Source: Deltaproteobacteria bacterium
GTDB taxonomy: Bacteria; Myxococcota_A; UBA9160; SMWR01
Length of the DNA: 45,071 nt
Reading direction: 5' to 3'
Assembly: GCA_019310965.1 (NCBI GenBank)
Contig: JAFDDG010000026.1
Location: forward strand, 1-45,071
A program made the translations under genes and the position numbers. The stretch's first letter is position 1. Every line of letters begins with the position of its first letter. The notes beneath the pieces are model-generated. The model had not been told where the DNA came from. It did not search any database and was given only the letters and a program-made list of their open reading frames with translations. Below, one piece after another: positions 26,743 to 36,363 of the stretch.

Positions 26743-27209
26743 ATGATCGAATTCACACTCAACGGCGAGCCTCGTGCCATCGAGATCGAGCCGGAAACCC
26801 CGCTGCTCTGGGCGATCCGGGACGAGCTCGGCCTCACTGGCACGAAGTTCGGCTGCGGCATCGGCCAATGCGGCGCCTGCACGATCCACCTGGACGGGGA
26901 GCCCGTGCGCGGCTGTCTCACGCCGGTGTCGGCCGCCGCGGGCCGGGCCGTGACCACCATCGAGGGCCTCGACCCGGACGGGGAGCACCCGCTTCAGCGC
27001 GCCTGGATCGAGCTCTCGGTTCCACAGTGCGGCTATTGCCAGTCCGGCCAGATCATGTCCGCCGCCGCGCTGCTGTCGGGCAACGCGGCTCCCAGTGACG
27101 CCGACATCGACGACGCCATGAACGGCAACATCTGTCGCTGCGGCAGCTACGGCCGCATCCGCGCCGCCATCCACCGCGCCGCGGCCCTCCGCGAAGAGGA
27201 GGGCTCGGC

Positions 27210-27213
<4 letters not shown>
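26743..27213 (+). CDS. iorA: Isoquinoline 1-oxidoreductase-type [2Fe-2S] subunit (xanthine oxidase family)
   Basis: 156 residues. The plant-type cluster ligands are C38, C43, C46, C58 ([12 protein letters not shown]...GC); the second cluster is in QCGYCQSGQ and NICRCGSY. This is the small subunit of a molybdenum hydroxylase; the two-subunit form without an FAD subunit is the IorAB type, which hydroxylates N-heterocycles or oxidises aldehydes and passes electrons to a membrane acceptor. The stop overlaps the large-subunit start (ATGA). GAGGGG ribosome site. Confidence 0.92.
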
Positions 27214-29402
<2,189 letters not shown>

Positions 29403-29484
29403 GCCACGAGCACTCGGGCCGGCTGGCAGGAGCGAATCGAAGAGCCCTCGGTTGGGCCCGATTCGCAGACGCCTCGTGCGCCGC

Positions 29485-30138
29485 CTACTCGGCCACGCCG
29501 TGCTCGAGTGCGTAGCGGATGATCTCGGCCGTACTCTTGAGCCCCAGCTTCGCCATGATGCGGCTTCGATAGGTCGCGACAGTGGGCTTGCTGAGATTCA
29601 GCTGCCTCGCGCACTCCGTGATGCCCATCCCGCAGCCGAACGCCCTCAGCACGTCGAACTCCCGTGGCGAGAGCGCATTCAAGCCGCTGCGCTTCTTTCT
29701 GGCGCGCTCCAGCTGCACCTGCACCTGCCGCGCAATCTTGGGCGAGATGTAGGTCCCATCGTCGCGGACAGCATCGATCGCAGTCACCAGCTCCTCGACC
29801 GCAGCGGACTTGACGACGAAACCGTCGGCACCGCGCTCGAGCATCGTCACCGCATAGTGGACGTCTTCGTGGACCGTCAACACCAGAATCTTGACCGGCA
29901 GCTCCCGCTTCCGAACGGCCGCGATCACTCCCGGACCGTCGAGCTCGGGCATGTTGTAGTCGACAATGAGAACGTCGGGCCGTACTTCTTCGACGAGCCG
30001 CACCGCTTCCATGCCGTCGCTCGCCTGGCCTACGACCCGGATCCGGTCGCTCGTTTGCTCCAGCACCTGCGAGAGCGCCCGCCTGACCATCGTGTGATCA
30101 TCGGCCAGGACGACCCGAACCACGTCCCGCTCGATCAT
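29485..30138 (-). CDS. NarL/LuxR-type response regulator
   Basis: 217 residues. Receiver domain with acid pocket D13-D14, phospho-acceptor D60 (VLIVDYNMPE), conserved Thr in VLTVHED and Lys in VVKSA; then a LuxR helix-turn-helix, LSPREFDVLRAFGCGMG plus ECARQLNLSKPTVATY. AGAGGAGC precedes the ATG. Its partner kinase should be the gene 31 bases upstream, but only that kinase's tail remains (30170-30389), so the regulator is probably an orphan. Targets unknown; the molybdenum hydroxylase genes converge on it. Confidence 0.93.
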   Translation of the reverse strand: MIERDVVRVVLADDHTMVRRALSQVLEQTSDRIRVVGQASDGMEAVRLVEEVRPDVLIVDYNMPELDGPGVIAAVRKRELPVKILVLTVHEDVHYAVTMLERGADGFVVKSAAVEELVTAIDAVRDDGTYISPKIARQVQVQLERARKKRSGLNALSPREFDVLRAFGCGMGITECARQLNLSKPTVATYRSRIMAKLGLKSTAEIIRYALEHGVAE

Positions 30139-30169
30139 GAGCTCCTCTGCGCGCTGCGTTCGAGGCACT

Positions 30170-30389
30170 TCAGGTCGCCGCCAGAGGCAGGTCAGCCCGG
30201 ATCCGTGTGCCCTCCCCAGGCTGGGAGACCAGCTCGAAACGCCCACCAAGCAGCTCGACGCGCTCTCTCATTCCGAGAATCCCCAGTCCACCGCCTTGCA
30301 CCTGCTCTGGACGAAAGCCCCTTCCCTTGTCGCTGACGATGAGAGTGACAGTCTGCTCCCGTGCATCGACCTTCTCGCGAAACAAATTT
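30170..30389 (-). pseudogene. Truncated histidine kinase: C-terminal ATPase remnant (NarX/DegS type)
   Basis: The minus-strand frame holds only the end of a HATPase_c domain: DKGRGFRPEQ (the DxGxGF box), GGLGILGMRERVELLGG (second glycine box), and the final FELVSQPGEGTRIRADLP. Everything N-terminal, including the phospho-accepting His and the N box, is missing. Homology stops at about 30390, where the 37-base tandem repeats begin. It was surely the partner of the adjacent NarL-type regulator. Confidence 0.75.
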
Positions 30390-30500
30390 GTGTCAAGAAA
30401 ACGACTACGTGCCGAAACGCGCACATGCGTCGAACAAACAACTACGTCAGATGCCGCGCACTCGTGTCGAGCAAACAACTACGTCATGCGCCGCGACGAC
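30390..30500. repeat. Three imperfect 37-base tandem repeats
   Basis: Units at 30390-30426, 30427-30463 and 30464-30500 share GTGTCGAGCAAACAACTACG-like cores; the ACTACGT block recurs at exactly 37-base steps (30404, 30441, 30478). Units 2 and 3 are most alike; unit 1 has diverged. The AACAAACAACTACGTC core is AT-rich compared with the GC-rich surroundings. There are no spacers, so it is not a CRISPR array. The following stretch to 31184 contains only one protein fragment (30761-30976) and a hairpin. Confidence 0.75.
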
Positions 30501-30760
30501 ACCCTCCGCTCGTCGAGATCGGCGTCCGGACCGAGAGTCCCAGGCAATGAGGATCGCCGCGACGACGTCGGGCTGGGTGACCCCCTCGAGCTCCGGATCC
30601 GCCCGACAGAGGCGGGAGGCGGCTCGAAGCTGCGATCCCGATCGGAAGCGAAACTCGAGCCGTGGCGCGTCACCTCGATTCACGTCGGGCATCGGACGGC
30701 TTGCGCGCCCGAGAAATACGGGCCCAGACACCCTCGTATCGGGCCGATCTTCGCGCGGAC

Positions 30761-30976
30761 GGCCTGCCTACGTACCCGTTTGCCGTCGTCACGACGGCCC
30801 GCGTGCGACCCGGCCACACCGAGGCGTGTGAGGAGCTGATCCGCAAGATCGCCGAGGCGATTCCGAAGCTCGACGATCCCGCGCGTATCAGCACCTTCCA
30901 GAGCATCGTCGGAGACCTGCACACCTATTGGGTGGTCCGGCCCCTGCACGAGCTGTCGAATACGGGTATGCACTGA
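30761..30976 (+). pseudogene. Fragment of an antibiotic-monooxygenase-like/unknown family gene
   Basis: YPFAVVTTARVRPGHTEACE then ELIRKIAEAIPKLDDPARI and DLHTYWVVRPLHELS read as a conserved coding stretch with a ferredoxin-like (ABM-type) pattern. It has no ribosome site before a sensible start, and after LHELS the frame degenerates to NTGMH-stop, so both ends look lost. Family identity is uncertain. Confidence 0.4.
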
Positions 30977-31150
30977 GCCGCAGCCAGCGAGCCGACCGTC
31001 GCGGCGGCGGCCGGCTCTCTGGCCCGCCCGTTCGAGCTGCCGCAGCATCGGGCACGTCGTTGCGCTGCATTGCGGTAAATCTCCACCGAGGCATTGGCCG
31101 CGCCCCTTTGTCTGCGCCGGCACCTGATGCACAATCGGGGAATTCGAGAA

Positions 31151-31168
31151 GCCGGCCCTCGCGCCGGC
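31151..31168. promoter_or_regulatory. GC-rich hairpin in the leader of the radical SAM gene
   Basis: GCCGGC-CCTCGC-GCCGGC, a 6-base stem with a 6-base loop, ends 16 bases before the start codon. It could affect translation; no riboswitch class is recognised. Confidence 0.25.
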
Positions 31169-31184
31169 CCCTTCGCGGTGGGAA

Positions 31185-32144
31185 ATGACGATCAAGCCTT
31201 CTCCTTCGCAGCCGGACGCGCTCGTCCAGATCGATGAGACCGGCCGAGCCCTGCGCTCTCCCCCGGATCTGGGCTCCGGCCAGCATCGTTCCGCGCTCGT
31301 CAACGTCACCAACGTCTGCAACCTCACCTGCAGGCACTGCTTCGTGTTCCGCGACGAGAACCCGAAAGATCCCCGCGACAAGATCGACGACGCCACGCTG
31401 CTCCACCAGCTGCGCGTGCTGCGCGACCGGCATGGCATCGAGTTCATGTTGTTCATGGGCGGCGAGCCGATGATCCGCCGGGATGTCGTCTTGGAGGGCA
31501 TGAAGCTTTTTCGCAGGAGCTCCATCGTCACCAACGGCACCTACGGCATCCCCTCCGCGCCCGGCTGCATCGTCACCGTTTCGCTGGACGGCCCCGAGGC
31601 TCCCAACGACGCGATCCGCGGCGAGGGGGTCTTCCAGAAGGTGAAGGAGGCGATCCACGCTCGCGACCCCGAGGACGGCACCGTCGTTCTGCTCCAGATG
31701 ACCCTGACGCGCGCGAACGAGAGCTGCTTGGAGGAGTTCGTCGAGGCTGTCCGCGAATGGCCCATCGACGGCATGACCTTCACCTTCTACGTACCCACCC
31801 GCGACGACCGGACGGGTCTCGCCTGGGACGACCTGCGCGACCGCGACCCGGTGGTCGAGCGCCTGATCGCGCTCAAGCGGAGCTACCCCCGCCTCATCAA
31901 GTCGAACATCGGCGCGCTCGAGCTCATGCTGTCCGACGTCGCCATGCGGTATACCGGCGAGCGAGGCGAGCCTTGCCTGGCCCGCGAGACGCTTCCGCTC
32001 TACCTCGGCAGTGGAGGCGAGTTCGAGAGACCCTTCTGCTGCTACGGCAACGATGTCGATTGCACGCGCTGCGGCGCCTACGCGGTCTTCAATGCCGCGT
32101 ACCACCAGATGCAGGACGGACACGAGTCAGAGTTGCAGCGCTGA
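31185..32144 (+). CDS. Radical SAM protein with SPASM-like C-terminal cysteines
   Basis: 319 residues. The [4Fe-4S]/SAM motif is C45-x3-C49-x2-C52 (CNLTCRHC), followed by the GGEP SAM-binding motif (MLFMGGEPMIRR). The C-terminal part has ARETLPLYLGSGGEFERPF-CCYG and CTRCGAY, cysteines placed like an auxiliary-cluster (SPASM/twitch) region, typical of peptide- or cofactor-modifying enzymes. No convincing precursor peptide gene was found next to it; the 86-codon frame upstream is low complexity. GGTGGGA ribosome site. Substrate unknown. Confidence 0.85.
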   Translation: MTIKPSPSQPDALVQIDETGRALRSPPDLGSGQHRSALVNVTNVCNLTCRHCFVFRDENPKDPRDKIDDATLLHQLRVLRDRHGIEFMLFMGGEPMIRRDVVLEGMKLFRRSSIVTNGTYGIPSAPGCIVTVSLDGPEAPNDAIRGEGVFQKVKEAIHARDPEDGTVVLLQMTLTRANESCLEEFVEAVREWPIDGMTFTFYVPTRDDRTGLAWDDLRDRDPVVERLIALKRSYPRLIKSNIGALELMLSDVAMRYTGERGEPCLARETLPLYLGSGGEFERPFCCYGNDVDCTRCGAYAVFNAAYHQMQDGHESELQR

Positions 32145-32221
32145 CCCCCACGCGCCTTCCGAGAATCCCTCCGCCCTGCGAGCCCCGAGAGTTCGCGAAA
32201 TGGGACCGGCCTCGGGGCGGC

Positions 32222-32719
32222 TCAGCCTGGCAAGCCGGCGAAGGCCTTGCCCTTGGGCAGCTTGCCGTGGTCCCAGGAGACGACGCGACGGGGCCGCACG
32301 CGCACCAGCACCCGCTTGCCCGCCATCTGCTGCTTCACCGCCTCGGGCATCCCAGCCACGTCCGGCGGGGTCTCGCCGCTACCCTCCGCGAGCTCGGCTA
32401 ACGTCGCGAGCATGGTCGCGACGGTGGCATCGAGATCCTTCGAGATCTCGGCCGTGCCCTCCAGCATCACGCCGCGCAGCTCATCGTAGGCCGAGCCGCT
32501 CTCCACCAGCAGCGTCACCCTCGGATCGCGCTCGATGTTGCGCACCTTTTGACTGCGCCCGTAGGTGTGGAAGCGCAGCGACCCATCCTCGTCGAGCTCG
32601 TAGCACATGGCCACGGCGTGAGGAAAGCCCCGGCGTCCGTTGCTCACCAGGATTGCGTTGCTGTTCTGGCGGAGAAACTCCCGCACCTCTTCCTCACGCA
32701 TGCAGATGTCGTCGCGCAC
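32222..32719 (-). CDS. Pyridoxamine 5'-phosphate oxidase-like (PPOX class) flavin/F420-binding protein
   Basis: 165 residues from GTG 32719, chosen because AGGAGGAG lies 5 bases upstream; the ATG six codons on is too far. Split-barrel fold features: FLRQNSNAILVSNGRRGFPH, SLRFHTYGRSQKVRNIERDP and VTLLVESGSAYDELRGV. This is the PPOX group with FMN or F420 cofactors (F420-dependent reductases of mycobacteria share it). Substrate unknown. Convergent with the radical SAM gene. Confidence 0.85.
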   Translation of the reverse strand: MRDDICMREEEVREFLRQNSNAILVSNGRRGFPHAVAMCYELDEDGSLRFHTYGRSQKVRNIERDPRVTLLVESGSAYDELRGVMLEGTAEISKDLDATVATMLATLAELAEGSGETPPDVAGMPEAVKQQMAGKRVLVRVRPRRVVSWDHGKLPKGKAFAGLPG

Positions 32720-32975
32720 GGCTCCTCCTGTCCGGGGTGTCGCGCCGGATCACGGCCAGCATGCGGATGCCGCTCGACTTCGCGATCGCGCTTCTCCCCT
32801 GCGTTCGTACTTTCTCTCCGCAAGCGTCATTCCCTCCGACTTGAGGAAACCAGACTCGCAAGACCACTTCCGCCAGGAACCGAGACAGGAGAAGTGACAC
32901 GGCGAGGAGCAGCAGGCGGTGGGAGAGACGGCTTCGATCGGCGCGCCGGGGCAGCGGAGATGTGCGTTCCAGCAT
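32694..32975 (-). pseudogene. N-terminal fragment resembling a membrane-anchored GDSL/SGNH hydrolase
   Basis: From the ATG at 32975 (CGGAG site upstream) the first 47 residues include RLLLLAVSLLLSRFLAEVVL and RVWFPQV, the AE-x-x-LR signal-anchor that starts many GDSL/SGNH hydrolases. After about 32834 the frame turns to arginine-rich noise and runs into the PPOX gene. So this is probably the front end of a gene whose remainder was deleted. The interval 32976-33106 shows nothing else. Confidence 0.4.
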
Positions 32976-33190
32976 CAGCAGGCTCCGGATGGTCGGCCCC
33001 GGAATTGCCCCCGCATCCTATGCGATCTCTCGCAGGTTCGGGTCAAGCATTCGCGTCGCGATGGGTACACCGCCCCGCAGTGATGCGGAGCTCGGCGTCC
33101 CCCCCCTCAACCAATGATCCGGCCGACCGCCACCAGCAGCCAGGATCCCCCGCCCGCCAGGGCGCCACCCGCGATCTTTCGCCACAGCGC

Positions 33191-33421
33191 TCAATCGTCC
33201 CCCAGCACGACGCAGGAGATGGCCACGCCGGCGATGGTGGAGGCGACGAGAGTCGCGGTGGCGACGGGCTGCTCCTTGGCGCGCGCGATCAGGCCGGACG
33301 CAGAGGGCTCTTCGGCGCCGTCTTCTTCTTCGTGCATCATCATCGTCTCCGCCTCACGTCCGTCGAACGCGAGGAGTCGAGTGGGGGGCCGCGCAGCGCC
33401 GCCCTCGCTTGGATCGTTCAT
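33191..33421 (-). CDS. Small membrane protein, possibly cut short by an in-frame stop
   Basis: 76 residues from ATG 33421: an acidic cytoplasmic part (HEEEDGAEEPSASG) and a terminal hydrophobic stretch (ATATLVASTIAGVAISCVVL). The stop TGA (33191-33193) is followed in the same frame by ALWRKIAGGALAGGGSWLLV-AVGRIIG and a second stop at 33107, i.e. a glycine-zipper helix that looks coding. CGA for TGA would give one 104-residue two-helix protein. No strong ribosome site, but it starts 16 bases after the preceding membrane protein gene. Function unknown. Confidence 0.5.
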   Translation of the reverse strand: MNDPSEGGAARPPTRLLAFDGREAETMMMHEEEDGAEEPSASGLIARAKEQPVATATLVASTIAGVAISCVVLGDD

Positions 33422-33437
33422 GAAGGTCTGAGCAGGA

Positions 33438-33866
33438 TCAGAATAGCCCCGTCCGGTCGCTGAAGTAGGCCGCAGTGCCGCCAAGCAGCCATGTGATGAT
33501 CAGCAACCAGCCGATGGCGCTCAACCCGGCGTGCTGCTTCACGTCGTTTCGACAGAGCTTGTAGGACAGAAAGCCGAGCCACGCAGTCAACACGATCGCG
33601 GGAATCCAGCGCTCCCGAACAGCCGAGATCAGAAGCGGGATCATGCCGGCAACGACGTGGGCCACGATCACGATCAACACTGGCCAGAGTGCCGAGTCGT
33701 GGATGTACGGCAGCACCCAGTTCTCCCAGCCGCCCTCCAGACCCTCTTCCTCCGCCTCGCCCCCGGCCTCGCCCCCTGCCCTGTTCGCCGGCCCTTTCGA
33801 CGGCCCGGCATCGCCCGCGCTGGCGAGCTCGCTGTGGCGCCTCGGCTCGTCCCTGTCTTCGGCCAT
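33438..33866 (-). CDS. Uncharacterised three-helix membrane protein
   Basis: 142 residues from ATG 33866 (TGGAG site). An N-terminal low-complexity acidic/glycine segment (GGEAGGEAEEEGLEGG), then ENWVLPYIHDSALWPVLIVI and three membrane helices (LIVIVAHVVAGMIPLLI, WIPAIVLTAWLGFLSY, AIGWLLIITWLLGGTAAYF). Not recognised. The small membrane protein at 33191-33421 follows on the same strand, so the two may form a membrane complex. Divergent from the SecD P1-like gene. Confidence 0.65.
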   Translation of the reverse strand: MAEDRDEPRRHSELASAGDAGPSKGPANRAGGEAGGEAEEEGLEGGWENWVLPYIHDSALWPVLIVIVAHVVAGMIPLLISAVRERWIPAIVLTAWLGFLSYKLCRNDVKQHAGLSAIGWLLIITWLLGGTAAYFSDRTGLF

Positions 33867-34049
33867 CGCGACACTCCAGGGTCTCTGCGGTGCGTCGGGA
33901 CACTGGCCCGCCGGCTGCACCACCACGATCCCAACGCCATCTTAGCGGGACCGATCTCGGATGATCCCGAGCAGCCCTTGAGATACCGTCGCGACCGAGT
34001 CCTGCCCGGTGCATCTGACAGTCCGCCCTTATCCTACACCCGGAGCTTC

Positions 34050-34799
34050 GTGAAGAGACGAATCGCTATCGCCGTCGCCGCCCTGTGCATGCTCGCGCTG
34101 GTGTCTGCGGTGGGCACAAGTGTCTTCAAAGCCACGCAGAATGAGAAATGGGTTCTGCGCAGCGACGATCCCGTACCGCCCGAGACAACCTCGGCGATTC
34201 GCGGCGTGCTGCGCGAGCGCGCCACAGCGCTGCACCCCGCCTTCTCACCCATCGTTCGCAGCAACCGGCCCGGGGAGTTCACGGTCGTCCTGCGAGGCGA
34301 GCTGCCGCCACGGGACACCATCGCCCGCGTGTTCACGGAGCGCGGCCGCTTCGAACTGCTTCGGGTCGACCGGGTCCTCTCCTCGCACCGAGGAGCGCTC
34401 GAGCACGTCGAGGTCGGGGCGGGCGAGCGAGCGCTCCCAGACGCCGATGATGCATCCACCGTCTACGTGGTCGAGGGAGCGAGCCTCTTCGGCGGCGATG
34501 CGATCCGCGAGGCGTGGGTGGAGATCGCGGCCGGGCAGCATCCCGTCGTCATGCTCGGTCTGTGGCCCAAGGGCCGGGACCCCCTGCGCGCCTTCACGGA
34601 AGAGCACATTGGCGAGCGGCTCGCCGTGGTCCTCGACGGTCGCGTGTACGCCGCACTGGAGATCGACGCGCCCCTCGGCGACCTGGTCAAGATCGACGCT
34701 GGCTGGCAGATGGCCGAGCGCAGGATCGCCGTCGAGCTGGCGGCCATCCTCACGGCCGGCGCCCTGCCGGTGCCGCTCGTCGTGGCCGAGGCACCCTGA
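34050..34799 (+). CDS. SecD P1 (head)-domain-like membrane-anchored protein
   Basis: 249 residues from GTG 34050 (CGGAG 6 bases upstream). An N-terminal anchor or signal (RRIAIAVAALCMLALVSAVG) precedes a domain ending EEHIGERLAVVLDGRVYAA, then LEIDAPLGDLVKI and ELAAILTAGALPVPL. That is the beta-strand and GALP-x-P pattern of the P1 head of SecD, the periplasmic part of the translocation motor. None of the SecD membrane helices follow, so this is a stand-alone head domain, not a translocase. Function unknown. Confidence 0.7.
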   Translation: MKRRIAIAVAALCMLALVSAVGTSVFKATQNEKWVLRSDDPVPPETTSAIRGVLRERATALHPAFSPIVRSNRPGEFTVVLRGELPPRDTIARVFTERGRFELLRVDRVLSSHRGALEHVEVGAGERALPDADDASTVYVVEGASLFGGDAIREAWVEIAAGQHPVVMLGLWPKGRDPLRAFTEEHIGERLAVVLDGRVYAALEIDAPLGDLVKIDAGWQMAERRIAVELAAILTAGALPVPLVVAEAP

Positions 34800-34872
34800 A
34801 CCGACCTGCCCGGGATTCCCGATCGCACGCCGCGGAGCTATCGGACGCGCGCGCCCGCCGGCGGAAAAGTGA

Positions 34873-35034
34873 CAGGCGATCGAGCGGGCGCTGGCGGAGA
34901 TGCTGGATTCGATCGGACCCGGCGGCAGGCTAGTGTTCAAGCCTCTGCTCTGCGGCCTGGATCCGGAGCTCTCCTGGCAGAGCCTGCGGCTCTTCGAGCG
35001 CGAGGTGCTGCCCCGGATCGATGCAGGTCCGTGA
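34873..35034 (+). pseudogene. C-terminal stub of an LLM (luciferase-like) oxidoreductase
   Basis: A 53-codon frame, AIERALAEMLDSIGPGGRLV, FKPLLCGLDPELSWQSL, RLFEREVLPRI, has the closing helix of LLM-family enzymes (LCGLDPE-x-x-x-SLRLF-x-x-EVLP). It is preceded by an in-frame stop and has no start codon. It ends 15 bases before the second sulfotransferase start, implying that an LLM gene once led this operon. Confidence 0.55.
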
Positions 35035-35048
35035 AGGAGGATCCAGCC

Positions 35049-36353
35049 ATGGCGTACACCAGCTTCCAGCTCCGTTCCGAGGAGGCCGGAGACACCTCGC
35101 GCCCGTCCCCCTGGACCCCTGCGCCCCGGCCGGAGTGGGTCGCGGTCGTGAACGAGCTCGGCGCCGACCTCGAGGCGGACGGCGTCCAGCCGATCCGCCT
35201 GGACGCCGACTCCCTCCTCGAGCAGGCTGCGAACGCGACGGGCCTGTCCGACTTCGGGGACGACCGCTTCCGCGAGCCGCTCGGCATCCTCACGAAGTCG
35301 CTCGACACCGAGGCCGCGCTGCACTTCACCGGGAGGATCATCGCCCGCGGCGAGATCCTGCGCGCCCTCCAGGCCCGTCTCCAGCTGTTCGACGCCCTGA
35401 AGCGTCACCCGGAGATCCTCGAGGAGCGGATCGAGGAGCCGGTCTTCGTCGGCGGGGCGGGCCGCAGCGGCACGACGATCCTCCAGGAGCTCCTCGCCGA
35501 AGACCCCGCCCATCGCACACCGCTCGGCTGGGAGGTCTGCGACCCCTGCCCCCCGGCCGGCGAATCGGCGGCGGCGCGCGAAGAGCGCATCGCCCGCTGG
35601 GACCACGCACTCCAGATCTGGCACCGGGTCACGCCCGAGATCGCCGCAATGCACGCCATCGGTGGACGCATTCCGGCCGAATGCCCCACGATCTTCGCCG
35701 GAGAGTTCATGGCGTCGTACTTCACCTTCTCGTACGACATCCCGAGCTATGCGAGCTGGCTCACAGCGGCCGACAAGCGCGTCTTCTACGAGTATCACAA
35801 GAAATTTCTTCAGCTCCTCCAGTGGCAGCAGCCGGGGAGGCGCTGGGTGCTGAAGACACCCACCCACATCGCGAACGCGGCGACGGTTCTCGACGTCTAC
35901 CCCGACGCACGCTTCGCCTACACACACCGCGATCCCCTGAAGGTCGTTGCCTCCCTGGCGGGCTTTTACGGAACCATGGTGTGGATGCGCTCCGATCGGC
36001 TTCCAGACATCGGCGCGGCCATGCAGGGGATGTCGCTCGGCCTTGCCTCCGTCCTCGACCACACGATCCAGCTCCAGTCCGAGGGTATCCTCCGCGACGA
36101 GATGCTCTTCGATATGTTGTATTCCGATTTCATGCAGGACCCGATCGGAACCATCGCGAAGCTCTACGAGCATCTCGGCTGGGAGTACACCGCGGACGCC
36201 CGGGAGCGCATGCGCGGCTACCTCGCTGCACACCGGCAGGGATCCCACGGCCGCTACGTCTACTCCTTCGACAACACCGGCCTCGACCCGGAAACCGAGC
36301 GGCCCCGATTCAGCAGCTACCAGGCGCACCACGGAGTCCCCTCGGAGATCTGA
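35049..36353 (+). CDS. Sulfotransferase family protein (Sulfotransfer_3 type), copy 2
   Basis: 434 residues. PAPS loop GGAGRSGTT at 135-143, a canonical form, and 3'-phosphate site HRDPLKVVAS (R294). A helical N-terminal region of ~120 residues with LLEQAANATGLSDFGDDRF matches the QATGYSDLGPNEYREGL stretch of copy 1, so the two are true homologues sharing an extra domain. AAGGAGG lies 9 bases before the ATG. The DUF1214-like gene follows after 10 bases, one operon. Acceptor unknown; a lipid or terpenoid alcohol is a guess. Confidence 0.9.
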   Translation: MAYTSFQLRSEEAGDTSRPSPWTPAPRPEWVAVVNELGADLEADGVQPIRLDADSLLEQAANATGLSDFGDDRFREPLGILTKSLDTEAALHFTGRIIARGEILRALQARLQLFDALKRHPEILEERIEEPVFVGGAGRSGTTILQELLAEDPAHRTPLGWEVCDPCPPAGESAAAREERIARWDHALQIWHRVTPEIAAMHAIGGRIPAECPTIFAGEFMASYFTFSYDIPSYASWLTAADKRVFYEYHKKFLQLLQWQQPGRRWVLKTPTHIANAATVLDVYPDARFAYTHRDPLKVVASLAGFYGTMVWMRSDRLPDIGAAMQGMSLGLASVLDHTIQLQSEGILRDEMLFDMLYSDFMQDPIGTIAKLYEHLGWEYTADARERMRGYLAAHRQGSHGRYVYSFDNTGLDPETERPRFSSYQAHHGVPSEI

Positions 36354-36363
36354 AGGAGGCGAG

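Noticed and set aside
30390..30500. CRISPR array
   Set aside because: The three 37-base units are contiguous with no spacers, are imperfect, and no cas gene is present.
30928..31188. Precursor peptide for the radical SAM enzyme (86 codons, overlapping its start by ATGA)
   Set aside because: It starts with TTG without a ribosome site, overlaps the conserved fragment in another frame, and the product is low-complexity Arg/Gly/Pro without a recognisable core.
34050..34799. Calling this gene secD
   Set aside because: Only the P1-like head domain is present; all translocase membrane helices are absent.
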